Assembly: GCA_022705325.1 (NCBI GenBank)
Contig: JAKJER010000004.1
Coordinates: 1-64,000 of the forward strand
DNA: 64,000 nt
Direction: 5' to 3'
DNA from: Planctomycetota bacterium
Lineage (GTDB): Bacteria; Planctomycetota; Phycisphaerae; SM23-33
Shown here piece by piece: positions 41,594 to 49,842 of this stretch. Position 1 is the first letter of the stretch, and every line of letters starts with the position of its first letter. The notes beneath the pieces are model-generated. The model worked only from the letters and a program-made list of their open reading frames with translations. It did no database searches and had not been told where the DNA came from. Both the position numbers and the translations under genes were made by a program.

Positions 41594-42076
41594 TCAGCGT
41601 CGCGTCGCCATCGCCCTCGCGGGCACGCCCGCCACCGTCGCGCCTGGAGGCACGTCCCGGGTCACGACGGCGCCCGCGCCGATCATCGCCCCCTCGCCGA
41701 TGGTCACGCCGCAGATGATGACCGCGCCCGACCCGATGGACGCCCCGCGGCATATCCGCGTGGGGATGACCGTCCAGTCGGCTTCGGTCTGAAGCGCCCC
41801 GCCCGTAGCCGTCGCGCGCGGAAACTTGTCGTTGGTGAACATCACCCCGTGCCCGACGAAGCACTCGTCCTCGATCGTCACGCCTTCGCAGATGAAGGTG
41901 TGGCTGGAGATCTTGCATCGGCTGCCGATGTGGGCGTTCTTCTGGATTTCCACGAACGCCCCGATCTTGGTGTCGTCGCCGACCGTGCAGCCGTAAAGGT
42001 TGGCGAAGCAGAAGACTCGCGTGTTTCGGCCCAGCTTGACGTCGGGGGCGATGCGGACGAAGTTGTCGTTGCTCAT
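41594..42076 (-). CDS. Hexapeptide-repeat N-acetyltransferase, WlbB/WbpD-like
   Basis: A 160-residue left-handed beta-helix acetyltransferase. The opening [20 protein letters not shown], then [40 protein letters not shown] and [15 protein letters not shown] are typical of WlbB/WbpD, which acetylates the 3-amino group of a UDP-2-acetamido-3-amino glucuronate. The end [17 protein letters not shown] is shared by the wider family. It starts 12 bases after the Gfo/Idh stop on the same strand, supporting a joint pathway. Substrate is inferred from this context. Confidence 0.9.
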   Translation of the reverse strand: MSNDNFVRIAPDVKLGRNTRVFCFANLYGCTVGDDTKIGAFVEIQKNAHIGSRCKISSHTFICEGVTIEDECFVGHGVMFTNDKFPRATATGGALQTEADWTVIPTRICRGASIGSGAVIICGVTIGEGAMIGAGAVVTRDVPPGATVAGVPARAMATRR

Positions 42077-42088
42077 GGTGGGTCCGTT

Positions 42089-43096
42089 CTACAGCGTGAT
42101 GCGTCCGCCCTGGGCCTTGATGGATCGCTGGGCGGCGTCGAGGATCTTCACCACCCGCAGGCCTTCCTCGCCGGCCGACAGGGGCTTCTCGCCCCGCTCG
42201 ATGCACTGGGCGAAATGCTCCACCATCGTCCTCAGCGCCTCGGAGGCCTTCACGTGCGGCGACCACACGTCGCCCGTGCGGTAGTTGATCATCAATTTCT
42301 CTTTGGTCTCGCGGTCGCCGTCGAACTCGATGCCCCGGTCGTACACCTTGATCGGTTCGCTGGCGTCCAGGTCGTTGTACACGACCGACTTCTGCGCCCC
42401 GGCCACCATCGTGTAGCGGAGCTTGACCGGCGAAAGCCAGTTGACGTGGAAGTTGGCAATCAGCCCGTCGCCGAAGTCCAGGTTCAGGTAGGCCACGTCC
42501 TCGATCTGCCCGCCGGCGTGGCACGAGCCGAACGCCGACACCGATCGAGGCAGGCGCTGCACCAGGTTGTCCACGATCGACAGGTCGTGCGGGGCCAGGT
42601 CCCATACCACGTTGATGTCGTGCTGGAAGAGGCCCAGGTTGATCCGAACCGAGTCGATGAAGTACAGCTTGCCCAGCACGCCGCTGTCGTGGATCTCCTT
42701 CATCTTCCGCACGGCCGCCGAGTACAGGAAGACGTGATCCACCATGAGCACCAGGCCCTTGGCGCGGGCCAGGTCGATCAGCTCCTCGGCCGTCTCGACC
42801 GAGTGGGTCATGGGCTTCTCCAGCAGGACGTGCTTGCCCGCCTCCAGGGCCGCCTTGGCCAGGCCGTGGTGCGCGCTCACCGGCGTGACGATCGCCACCG
42901 CCTGCACGTCCTTGTCCGCCAGGAGCTGCTCGGCCTGCGCGTACGTCCGGGCGGCCGGGTACGTCCGGGAGATCGCCGCCAGGCGTTTCTCGTCGCGGTC
43001 GCAGACGGCCGCCAGGTTCGTGCTCGGAGCGGAGTTGAAGTTACGGACCAGATTCGGTCCCCAGTAGCCAAGCCCAATAACACCGACGTTCAGCAT
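42089..43096 (-). CDS. Gfo/Idh/MocA-family sugar-nucleotide dehydrogenase, WlbA-like
   Basis: A 335-residue cytoplasmic oxidoreductase with no export signal. It has the cofactor motif GVIGLGYWGPNLVRNF, the EKP motif in LLEKPMTHSVETAEELIDLA, and the C-terminal WDLAPHDLSIVDNL where the aspartate and histidine are expected to take part in hydride transfer. It should make the 3-keto sugar nucleotide that the aminotransferase then uses. GGAG lies six bases before the ATG. It heads the dehydrogenase-acetyltransferase-GT2-aminotransferase run. Confidence 0.9.
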   Translation of the reverse strand: MLNVGVIGLGYWGPNLVRNFNSAPSTNLAAVCDRDEKRLAAISRTYPAARTYAQAEQLLADKDVQAVAIVTPVSAHHGLAKAALEAGKHVLLEKPMTHSVETAEELIDLARAKGLVLMVDHVFLYSAAVRKMKEIHDSGVLGKLYFIDSVRINLGLFQHDINVVWDLAPHDLSIVDNLVQRLPRSVSAFGSCHAGGQIEDVAYLNLDFGDGLIANFHVNWLSPVKLRYTMVAGAQKSVVYNDLDASEPIKVYDRGIEFDGDRETKEKLMINYRTGDVWSPHVKASEALRTMVEHFAQCIERGEKPLSAGEEGLRVVKILDAAQRSIKAQGGRITL

Positions 43097-43225
43097 GATG
43101 ATCTCCGCCCGCCGCCGGCCCGGGCGGACGTGCCTGGCCGAGAGGGGGCTTTCTATCTGCTATCGACCATTCCCCGGCGGTCCTTGACCGGTCGCATGGC
43201 GGTCGGACGGCCAGCCCGTGCCGCC

Positions 43226-44821
43226 TCACTGTCTGCGGAACAGCTCGAACCGCTCGATCCGCGTCTCGGGCGCGTACCGGGTCTTCAGGACTTCCTCCAT
43301 CGCGGGGAACTCCTTGAGACGCTTGTCGCTGTCGACGTCGTCCAGGCCGTGATACATCTCGGCGTCGTCGTGGACGACAACGACGTACAGCGGCGGGCGC
43401 TGTCGCAGGATGTCCAGGAACTCCTCGCGCCAGGCCTTCTGCCAGGGCCCCGGCTGGGAGAGGGGGAAGGCCAACACGAACCTGCTGGGGCTGCGACGGT
43501 CGGCCAGAAAATTCACGATCGTCTCGTAGCCCCAGACGTGGACCGTGTCGGTCGGCTGGGAGTGCGAGCGAAGGTAAGCGGCCACGCGGTCGGTCACGTC
43601 GGCGGTGGTCGAGCCGGTCCGGTGGACCTTGCGGAATTCCTCGCTGCCCACCTGACCGCTGAGCAGCCCTGCGGTCTGGCGGTAGATGCGGTTGAGGTAG
43701 TACACGTCGGTGGGTCCGGCCATTGCGGGCAGCAACAGGAGGCTCGCCGCCACGGCCGCGACGCGCCATGCCCGCGACCCGGACGCCGACCACGCCCACT
43801 GGGCCAGCCGCCCGCACGCCACGCCCGCGGCTACCGCCAGGCACCCGATTACCGGCGTCCACTGATACGGGAAGTTCTTGCCCTGCCAGACGGCTGCCAG
43901 CCACCCGCCCGCCGCCGCCGCCCACAACAATCGCCAGGCTGCACCCTCGCGCATCGGCCCGAGCGCCAAGGCCGCGATGGCCAGCACACTCAGCGTCCGC
44001 CACCGGTCCGCCGTCAGCGGACGGAACAAGTCGGTGAAGTCCCGAAACAGACGAATCCCGCCATACGCGCGATTGTACTGCACCGTCAGCCGGTACACCT
44101 CGCCCAGCAGGCCCTGTGCGGCGTAGTAGCCCAGGCAGGCGGCGACCGGCAGCGCCATCCCCGCCGCCGTCCACAGCATGGCCTTCAACAGCCCGCGCCA
44201 GCCCGCGCCCTGGCGCAGCAGGACCACCGCCGCCACAAGGGCCAGCGTGAAACACGTGGTGACGATGGTGACCTTGACCAGGAACGCCAGTCCCAGCAGC
44301 ACCCCCGCGCCGACAAGTCGCCAGGCGGATCCCAGATGTTCGGCCCGCCCCAGCAGCAGCACCGCGCCCAGCACCAGCGGGAGCATGAGGTCTTCACCCT
44401 CGGCGGTGAACCACGCACAGTCGCTGTTGCCCTGCATGGCCGCCAACGCGAACACCAGCGCGGCGCCCAGGCGGCACCACCACCCACCGATCCGCCCGGC
44501 CAGGGCGGCTGCCAGACCGCTGCCCACCACCGCCACCAGGTAGAAGAACAGGCGGGCGCCCGTCTCGCTCGCCCCGAAGAGCTTCAGGGCCAGCGCGTAG
44601 GCGTAATACGTACCCGGGCCCTTGCCGTCGAATACGTCACGATAGAGCTGTCCCCCGTCGAGGATCACCTGGGCCCCGTAGGCGTAGTGCCCCTGGTCTC
44701 GCGTGAGCGGCAAAAAGATCATTGGCAGCAGGATCGCCGCCGGCAGGGCCCACTCGGCCAGCCGCAGGCCAAGGCGGGCATAGCCGGGGGGATTCACGCT
44801 TGCCGCGATCGTTTCGGTCAT
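43226..44821 (-). CDS. Polytopic membrane protein, GT39/ArnT-like glycosyltransferase
   Basis: A 531-residue inner-membrane protein with about ten hydrophobic helices. It opens with an acidic first loop, TRDQGHYAYGAQVILDGGQL then YRDVFDGKGPGTYYAYAL, as in PMT/ArnT-type enzymes that use polyprenyl-phosphate sugars and carry a catalytic aspartate there. The last 130 residues are soluble and extracytoplasmic (TDTVHVWGYETIVNFLADRR, LYVVVVHDDAEMYHGLDD). It is similar in plan to the protein at 46917-48512. It would transfer or modify a sugar on the outer face of the membrane. Exact substrate unknown. Confidence 0.75.
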   Translation of the reverse strand: MTETIAASVNPPGYARLGLRLAEWALPAAILLPMIFLPLTRDQGHYAYGAQVILDGGQLYRDVFDGKGPGTYYAYALALKLFGASETGARLFFYLVAVVGSGLAAALAGRIGGWWCRLGAALVFALAAMQGNSDCAWFTAEGEDLMLPLVLGAVLLLGRAEHLGSAWRLVGAGVLLGLAFLVKVTIVTTCFTLALVAAVVLLRQGAGWRGLLKAMLWTAAGMALPVAACLGYYAAQGLLGEVYRLTVQYNRAYGGIRLFRDFTDLFRPLTADRWRTLSVLAIAALALGPMREGAAWRLLWAAAAGGWLAAVWQGKNFPYQWTPVIGCLAVAAGVACGRLAQWAWSASGSRAWRVAAVAASLLLLPAMAGPTDVYYLNRIYRQTAGLLSGQVGSEEFRKVHRTGSTTADVTDRVAAYLRSHSQPTDTVHVWGYETIVNFLADRRSPSRFVLAFPLSQPGPWQKAWREEFLDILRQRPPLYVVVVHDDAEMYHGLDDVDSDKRLKEFPAMEEVLKTRYAPETRIERFELFRRQ

Positions 44822-44947
44822 GACTACTCCAGCGATTCGGGGGGCGGCTCTTCGAACCCGACGGCCGACCGGCGGTTCGTCCAGCCTCCCGGTTGATTAT
44901 CGGATATATCCCGCCAGGAGCTTCCGAAAAGCCAGGGCCCTTCGGGT

Positions 44948-44984
44948 TCCCCGCTCGCGGACTGTCGCAGACAGCCGGCGGGGA
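44948..44984 (-). terminator. Possible hairpin terminator after the 45006 membrane-protein gene
   Basis: TCCCCGC (44948-44954) pairs with GCGGGGA (44978-44984) around an inner CTGTC-GCA-GACAG stem. It lies just past the stop of the minus-strand gene at 45006. There is no T-run, so this is only a possible terminator. Confidence 0.35.
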
Positions 44985-45005
44985 GTCCACGGAGGGACCA
45001 GGCGG

Positions 45006-46238
45006 TCAGATGGGCAGCGGCAATCCGATCCGCCGCAGAACCTCGCCCGCGCGGCTGACCCAGGACGAAACGCGGGTGTAGAAGGCCGGCGCCGGATCCG
45101 GTTCCGTTACCCACGGCCCCAGGACCGCCAGCGCCAGCAGCACGAGGAGAGCGGTGCGGTGCCGGACGGTGAAGCTCGCGACGGCGGCGGCAGCGAGGCG
45201 GAGACGCCCCGCCCCGCCGGGACCGTCCTGCGACGGCGCATTGGACGTCAGGGGCGGTGCGTACAACGAGTAGGCGGTGTAGAAGGCGAACAGCACTGGA
45301 ATGTACCGTCCGTAATCCACGGTGAGCACGAAGAAGCCGGTGTTGACCGCCAGGAGCCACAGCGTCTCCGCCGGCCGCATCCGGTCGCGGTTGAGCGTGG
45401 CGATGACCAGGAGGAAGAACACCAGGACGGCGGTCCACTCCACCAGGCCCCGGACCGACAGCAGCCAGCCCAGGTGCAGGCTGATCGTCTTCCCCAGCGG
45501 ATTGCCCGCGAAGCGGTAGAGCCAGCTCTCCTGCAATCCGGGGAACCCGCGCGAGGGCCAATAGGTCAGTTCCAGCACGTGCGAGACGCGCGCGGGGACC
45601 AGCAGAAACACGAGGCCGGCAGCCAGGACCGGCAGAATCCGCACCAGGTTGCGGGCGCTCCTGTGGCGGATGGCGAGATACAGGGGCTGGACCAGGAAGA
45701 CGGAGTAGAACAGCAGCACACTCTCATGGGCGAAAGCGAGCACGGCGATCAGCAGGAAGAACGGCAGGTCGGTGCGGCGGCGCGCGAAGAGGTAGAGCAT
45801 CGGGACCAGCACCAGGATATCGCGGTCAAACAGCCACAACGGCAGGAGGGGGGACAGCGCGATCAGGACCAAGGCGGCCGGTCTGTCCTTGCGAAGACAG
45901 GCGGGCAGCAGGACGCCGTACGACAACAGGAATACCAGCGCCAGGAGCAGGGCGTACAGAAAGGGACCGGGCAGCCCGGCCAGGTCCAGGCGGTACATGA
46001 TCTCCCCGCAAAGGGCTCGACGGACGTGCCCGCTGGAGAAACTGAAGAAGTTGTCCGTGCGCAGGCAGGAACGGCAAGGGGTTTCCAGGGCGGGCGTCAG
46101 GTTGCAGCGGATGAACTGGAGCAGGACGTCGCCCACGGCCAGGACGTACGCGAACCACGCCGCGAACCGAAGAGGGCTCGCCCGGTCGGGGCGGGCGGCT
46201 GGGGTTGGTCCTGCCGCTGTGGTCAGGTCGTTGCTCAT
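45006..46238 (-). CDS. Polytopic membrane protein of the glycan cluster, family not recognised
   Basis: A 410-residue protein with about ten hydrophobic segments (AAWFAYVLAVGDVLLQFIRC, FLYALLLALVFLLSYGVLL, LLLFYSVFLVQPLYLAI, TLWLLAVNTGFFVLTVDYGR). The loop CRSCLRTDNFFSFSSGHVRR holds two cysteines. The size and layout are like EpsG- or Wzy-type polymerases, but no diagnostic motif is visible. The ATG at 46238 overlaps the methyltransferase stop by four bases (ATGA), so it is translationally coupled to it; a longer open frame upstream overlaps the methyltransferase and is unlikely to be used. Confidence 0.65.
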   Translation of the reverse strand: MSNDLTTAAGPTPAARPDRASPLRFAAWFAYVLAVGDVLLQFIRCNLTPALETPCRSCLRTDNFFSFSSGHVRRALCGEIMYRLDLAGLPGPFLYALLLALVFLLSYGVLLPACLRKDRPAALVLIALSPLLPLWLFDRDILVLVPMLYLFARRRTDLPFFLLIAVLAFAHESVLLFYSVFLVQPLYLAIRHRSARNLVRILPVLAAGLVFLLVPARVSHVLELTYWPSRGFPGLQESWLYRFAGNPLGKTISLHLGWLLSVRGLVEWTAVLVFFLLVIATLNRDRMRPAETLWLLAVNTGFFVLTVDYGRYIPVLFAFYTAYSLYAPPLTSNAPSQDGPGGAGRLRLAAAAVASFTVRHRTALLVLLALAVLGPWVTEPDPAPAFYTRVSSWVSRAGEVLRRIGLPLPI

Positions 46239-46906
46239 GGGGTCTCGTGATCTCGCGGCGGCTCGATCTTGCGGCAGACGTGGAGCATGTGCGAGTAGGG
46301 CAGGTAGTCCACCATCGCGTGGCTTACCGTCTCGAAGCCCAGTCCGCAGGTGAGCGTCCGCAGTTTCTCGGCCGGCCAGTAGTGCACCGGCGAGCGAAAG
46401 TCCATCAGCTTGTCCAGCAGCCATGTGAACGTGCACTTGTAGGCGGGGCGGGTGTCGATGTCCTTGACGATCAGCCGTCCGTCCCAGGCCAGCAGGCCGT
46501 GGAGCTGCCTCAGCAGCGGCTCGACCGCGGAGACGGGGATGTGGTGGAGCAGGTCCAGCATGTAGGCCCCCGCGAACGGTTCGCGGAAGGTGTAGCGAGC
46601 GGCGTCGGCCTGCTCGAACTGGACGTTGGAGATCTCCAGCCTGCCGGCCGCCCGGCGGGCCAGCTCGATCCGCTCGGAGTTGATGTCCAGGGCGTGAAAC
46701 GTCAAGTGCGGATGGAGCGAGGCGAAGTAGAGCGAGAACAGCCCGAACCCGCAGCCGATGTCCAGCACGTGCCCGTGCCGGGGCAGGTACTGTCCGATCT
46801 CTTCCAGGAACCGCTGGCGGAGGATCCGGAAGCGGATCCGCGAGTACAGCCGCACAATCGGCTTGTCATACGCGTGGATGATGCGGGCGATCGTGTTGTT
46901 CTTCAT
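46235..46906 (-). CDS. Class I SAM-dependent methyltransferase
   Basis: A 223-residue methyltransferase. Motif I is VLDIGCGFGLFSLYFASLHP, the acidic SAM-ribose contact is in FHALDINSERIELARRAA, and motif IV is AGAYMLDLLHHIPVSAVEPL. The C-terminal part, with DKLMDFRSPVHYWPAEKLRT, probably sets the acceptor. Its position between two membrane glycosyltransferase-type genes suggests methylation of a glycan or lipid-linked sugar. It starts 10 bases after the GT39-like gene and overlaps the next gene. Confidence 0.85.
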   Translation of the reverse strand: MKNNTIARIIHAYDKPIVRLYSRIRFRILRQRFLEEIGQYLPRHGHVLDIGCGFGLFSLYFASLHPHLTFHALDINSERIELARRAAGRLEISNVQFEQADAARYTFREPFAGAYMLDLLHHIPVSAVEPLLRQLHGLLAWDGRLIVKDIDTRPAYKCTFTWLLDKLMDFRSPVHYWPAEKLRTLTCGLGFETVSHAMVDYLPYSHMLHVCRKIEPPRDHETP

Positions 46907-46916
46907 GTCGGACCAC

Positions 46917-48512
46917 TCACTCTCGACCTTGAGGCCCTCCGCCCGCTTCCGCCGGACCCGTCCGCCGAACCATCAGCCGGTAATCGTCGCGCTCGACGGC
47001 CACCTCGTACTGCGTGTCCAGGTATTCCGCCAGGGCAGGGAATCGCTTCACCCGTTCGTAGACCCGTAGCGGCCAGGTCTCCTTGAACAGCACGATGATC
47101 TGCGGCGGATTGGCCGTCAGTTGCTCCAGGAACCGCTGCCTCAACCGTTGAATGTACGGCTGGTTGGGTTGGAGATAGAAGTGAAAATCGTAGATGAAGA
47201 TAGTCGGCTGGCGGACCTTCAGCCGCAGCAGGGCGTCCAGCCCGCCCTGGGTGGTGTCCAGCACCTGGACCGTCTGGCCCGCGCGCAGACGCGGCGAGAT
47301 GTCCTGCATCAACTGGGCCACCTTCTCCCGCTGCAGGCGGACGGGATAATCGCTGTAGGTCCGCAGGCCGAATGCTCCGGTCAGCAGGACGACGGCCATC
47401 GCGGCGGAAAGCTGCCACCGCCGCGCTGCCGGGGGGTTCTGCCCGTCTTGTCTCCAGGCCGACACCGCCAGCAGACAGGCGAAGGCGGTCTGCGGGGCTT
47501 GGTGATAGATCCAGCCCTTTCCCTGGAGAACATAGTGGACCAACCCGTAGCCCAGCCCCAACAGCAGCAGGCCACGACGGGCGTCCATGCGGCGGGCGGC
47601 CAGCATCCGCACGTACGGCACGACCGACAGGGCCAGCAGGACCAGGAAGATCCTGACGCTGACGCTCCGGTCGGCCAGGTCGGTCAGGGTGAGTCGGCCC
47701 TCTCGCCCGTACAGGGGCAGGAGGTAATTGAAGAGGATGTCGCAGAAGGCGGGCAGTGCGCCGATGGCGGCCAGCCAGACGACGGCGGCGGCCACCGGGA
47801 CCATGCCGGCGCCGGCGACGGTGAGCAGAGGCGTCCAGAAGCCGCGTCGTTGGCGGCGGGCGGCGAAGGCGGCGAAGAGGCCCAGGCCGGCCCAGAAGAG
47901 GACGGCCATCGGCTTGATGGTGGCACACGCTCCGGCGACCAGCCCGGCGACCGCCAGCGGGGCCAGCCCCTGGCAGCCCCGCTCGCAGTAGCGGGCGACG
48001 AAGTGAGCCGACGCCAGAAGCAGGGCGATCATCAGGAAGTCCCGCTGCCCGGCGTGGAGGGGCCCGGCCTCCAGGTGAAGCACGGCGATCAGCAGGGCGC
48101 CGCCCAGGGCGACCACCCAACCCAGGCGGCGGAGGTAAGCCCCGGCGGCCAGCATGGTCAAAGCCAGCCAGGCGAGGTTGAAGCCCCGCCAGGCCGCGTC
48201 GCCGGGCCCGAGGTACTTGACGATCCCCCAGTGCAGCAGCAGCGTGCCGGGGAAGTTCATGTCGTAGAAATCGCGATAGGGGACGTCGCCCTCGGTCATG
48301 CGCCAGCCGAGGTAGTGCATCAAGGGCGGGTCCTGGACCAGGGGCCAGTCCAGCGACCGCCACACCTGCACCGCCAGCAGGCCCACCAGCGCCGTCGCCA
48401 GCACACAGACAGCCAGGCGCGCCAGAGTTCCGCCCGGCTCGGCCCGCGGGCCCAACGGCGGGGCGGTCTCCGGAGAAACGTCCGAGGGGTCTTGCCTCGC
48501 GTCAGCGGTCAT
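46917..48512 (-). CDS. Polytopic membrane protein, GT39/ArnT-like glycosyltransferase
   Basis: A 531-residue inner-membrane protein, same length and plan as the one at 43226. The first loop reads LMHYLGWRMTEGDVPYRDFY then DMNFPGTLLLHWGIV, with the acidic residues expected near the active site of ArnT/GT39 enzymes. About ten helices follow. The soluble end includes QVLDTTQGGLDALLRLK and RVYERVKRFPALAEYLDTQY. The ATG at 48512 lies inside the last codons of the SGNH gene (11-base overlap). The two GT39-like proteins probably arose by duplication. Confidence 0.78.
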   Translation of the reverse strand: MTADARQDPSDVSPETAPPLGPRAEPGGTLARLAVCVLATALVGLLAVQVWRSLDWPLVQDPPLMHYLGWRMTEGDVPYRDFYDMNFPGTLLLHWGIVKYLGPGDAAWRGFNLAWLALTMLAAGAYLRRLGWVVALGGALLIAVLHLEAGPLHAGQRDFLMIALLLASAHFVARYCERGCQGLAPLAVAGLVAGACATIKPMAVLFWAGLGLFAAFAARRQRRGFWTPLLTVAGAGMVPVAAAVVWLAAIGALPAFCDILFNYLLPLYGREGRLTLTDLADRSVSVRIFLVLLALSVVPYVRMLAARRMDARRGLLLLGLGYGLVHYVLQGKGWIYHQAPQTAFACLLAVSAWRQDGQNPPAARRWQLSAAMAVVLLTGAFGLRTYSDYPVRLQREKVAQLMQDISPRLRAGQTVQVLDTTQGGLDALLRLKVRQPTIFIYDFHFYLQPNQPYIQRLRQRFLEQLTANPPQIIVLFKETWPLRVYERVKRFPALAEYLDTQYEVAVERDDYRLMVRRTGPAEAGGGPQGRE

Positions 48513-49683
48513 CGCTCTTCCTGTTGCCGGGGTTGGTCGCGGGCGCCGAGGTGGTCGCCTGGCCGGTCGATGCGGAGGCCTTCTCCAACAGGCCGGCAAA
48601 GACGGGCGTTTCCATCAGCCGCCGGTACAGCCGGTTCGCCACCACCTCGTTGCCTCGCCGGGTGTAGTGGCCCGAGGCCTGCGGGTAGCCCAGCAGGTCT
48701 TCCTGGATGAACAGGGCGTCGATCTCGCCGGCGGGCAGCTTGGACAGTTCGTCGGTCATGTCGACCAGAGGCACGTTGAGCCGGGCGGCCTGTTCGTGCA
48801 GGAACTCCCGCCAGGGAAGCCTCTTGCGGCTTTCCAGATCGCGCTGGACCGGCAGGTACGTCAGGACCAGCGTCGTCCCCTGGCGGCGGTGCAGGTCGCC
48901 AAGCTCTTCGAGCATGGCCGCCGCCACCGAGCGCATCTGCTGGTTGTCGTATTCGTCGCTGCCGCGGGCGGGAGCGATCCGCCGGGCCAGGCCGCCGACC
49001 ACGCGGAAGAGCTTGACCTCCTCGAAGAGGGCGGCGTTCTGAGTCAGCCAGGGCACGTAGAAGCCGCGCTGCGGCACGGGCGTGCCCTCGACCTGGAGCT
49101 TGCCATTGGCCAGCGCCAGCCGCGGCTTGCCGTAGCCGTGGAAGTCTTTGCCCCTCATGCGGTCGAAATCGGTGGCGATGATGGCCAGCAGGTGCGCCTG
49201 ATGGGCGAATGTCTCCCTCTCACGTCGGTACCACAGGTACGCCTGGTCCACGCCGTAGCCGCCCTGGCCCATGTTGACCGTCTCGATTCGCGGGTCCTGC
49301 TCGCCCAGCAGGCTCACCCACGTGTCGTTGTCGGCCACCCCATAGCCCAGGGTGAACGAGTTGCCCGAGCAGACGACGCGGACCTTGCCCGGCGGGCAGA
49401 CGCTCGGCACGTCGCGCGAGCCGCGAAAGCCCTGGGCGTTGATGTGCAGGCCTATCCCCGGGCCGTACATGTCCGCCACCGACGTGCCGGGCACATTCAC
49501 CCACCCCAGCTCGCCGTCGTAGCGGGTGTGGCTTCGCTCGGCCAGCGGGCGGCTGCTGGTGGTCAGCAGGCCCTTGACCAGCAGGGCGAAGCTGCACAGG
49601 CCCTCCAGCGTGCAAAGTACGAGAAAAGTGACCAGCAGGCCGATGCCGACCTTCTTCAGTCTGGTTGCGAATCCGGAGGCCAT
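48502..49683 (-). CDS. Membrane-anchored SGNH/GDSL-type hydrolase
   Basis: A 393-residue protein with an N-terminal membrane helix (VGIGLLVTFLVLCTLEGLCS). The esterase-like core begins VRVVCSGNSFTLGYGVADND, where the serine of SGNSF is the likely nucleophile, then VNMGQGGYGVDQAYLWYRRE gives the block II glycine. SGHYTRRGNEVVANRLYRRL supplies the C-terminal histidine as expected for block V. Such proteins add or remove acetyl or acyl groups on exported polysaccharides. GGAG lies before the ATG at 49683. It heads the two-membrane-GT/methyltransferase run and is divergent from the next gene. Confidence 0.85.
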   Translation of the reverse strand: MASGFATRLKKVGIGLLVTFLVLCTLEGLCSFALLVKGLLTTSSRPLAERSHTRYDGELGWVNVPGTSVADMYGPGIGLHINAQGFRGSRDVPSVCPPGKVRVVCSGNSFTLGYGVADNDTWVSLLGEQDPRIETVNMGQGGYGVDQAYLWYRRERETFAHQAHLLAIIATDFDRMRGKDFHGYGKPRLALANGKLQVEGTPVPQRGFYVPWLTQNAALFEEVKLFRVVGGLARRIAPARGSDEYDNQQMRSVAAAMLEELGDLHRRQGTTLVLTYLPVQRDLESRKRLPWREFLHEQAARLNVPLVDMTDELSKLPAGEIDALFIQEDLLGYPQASGHYTRRGNEVVANRLYRRLMETPVFAGLLEKASASTGQATTSAPATNPGNRKSDDR

Positions 49684-49791
49684 AATCAGCTCCCATGCGG
49701 CGCGCAAACGTTCCGCCGCGTCCCTCACGATATCGACTGCCTGCAGACTGCACTTTACCTTCCCTGGCGGCGTCGATTCTACCTCATCCTG

Positions 49792-49820
49792 TTGGCAGGT
49801 GCGATGCGGGCCGATACAAT
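49792..49820 (+). promoter_or_regulatory. Candidate promoter of the Pro-rich secreted protein
   Basis: TTGGCA (49792-49797) and TACAAT (49815-49820) are exactly 17 bases apart and each differs from consensus by one base. The start codon is 23 bases downstream of the -10 box. This is the best sigma-70-type match in the window. Confidence 0.55.
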
Positions 49821-49842
49821 GTCGGTGTCGAGGAGACGCGAG

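Noticed and set aside
48667..49842. Plus-strand extension of the Pro-rich protein's frame across the SGNH gene
   Set aside because: The minus-strand SGNH gene is well supported and the Pro-rich protein has its own signal peptide, ribosome site and promoter at 49843.
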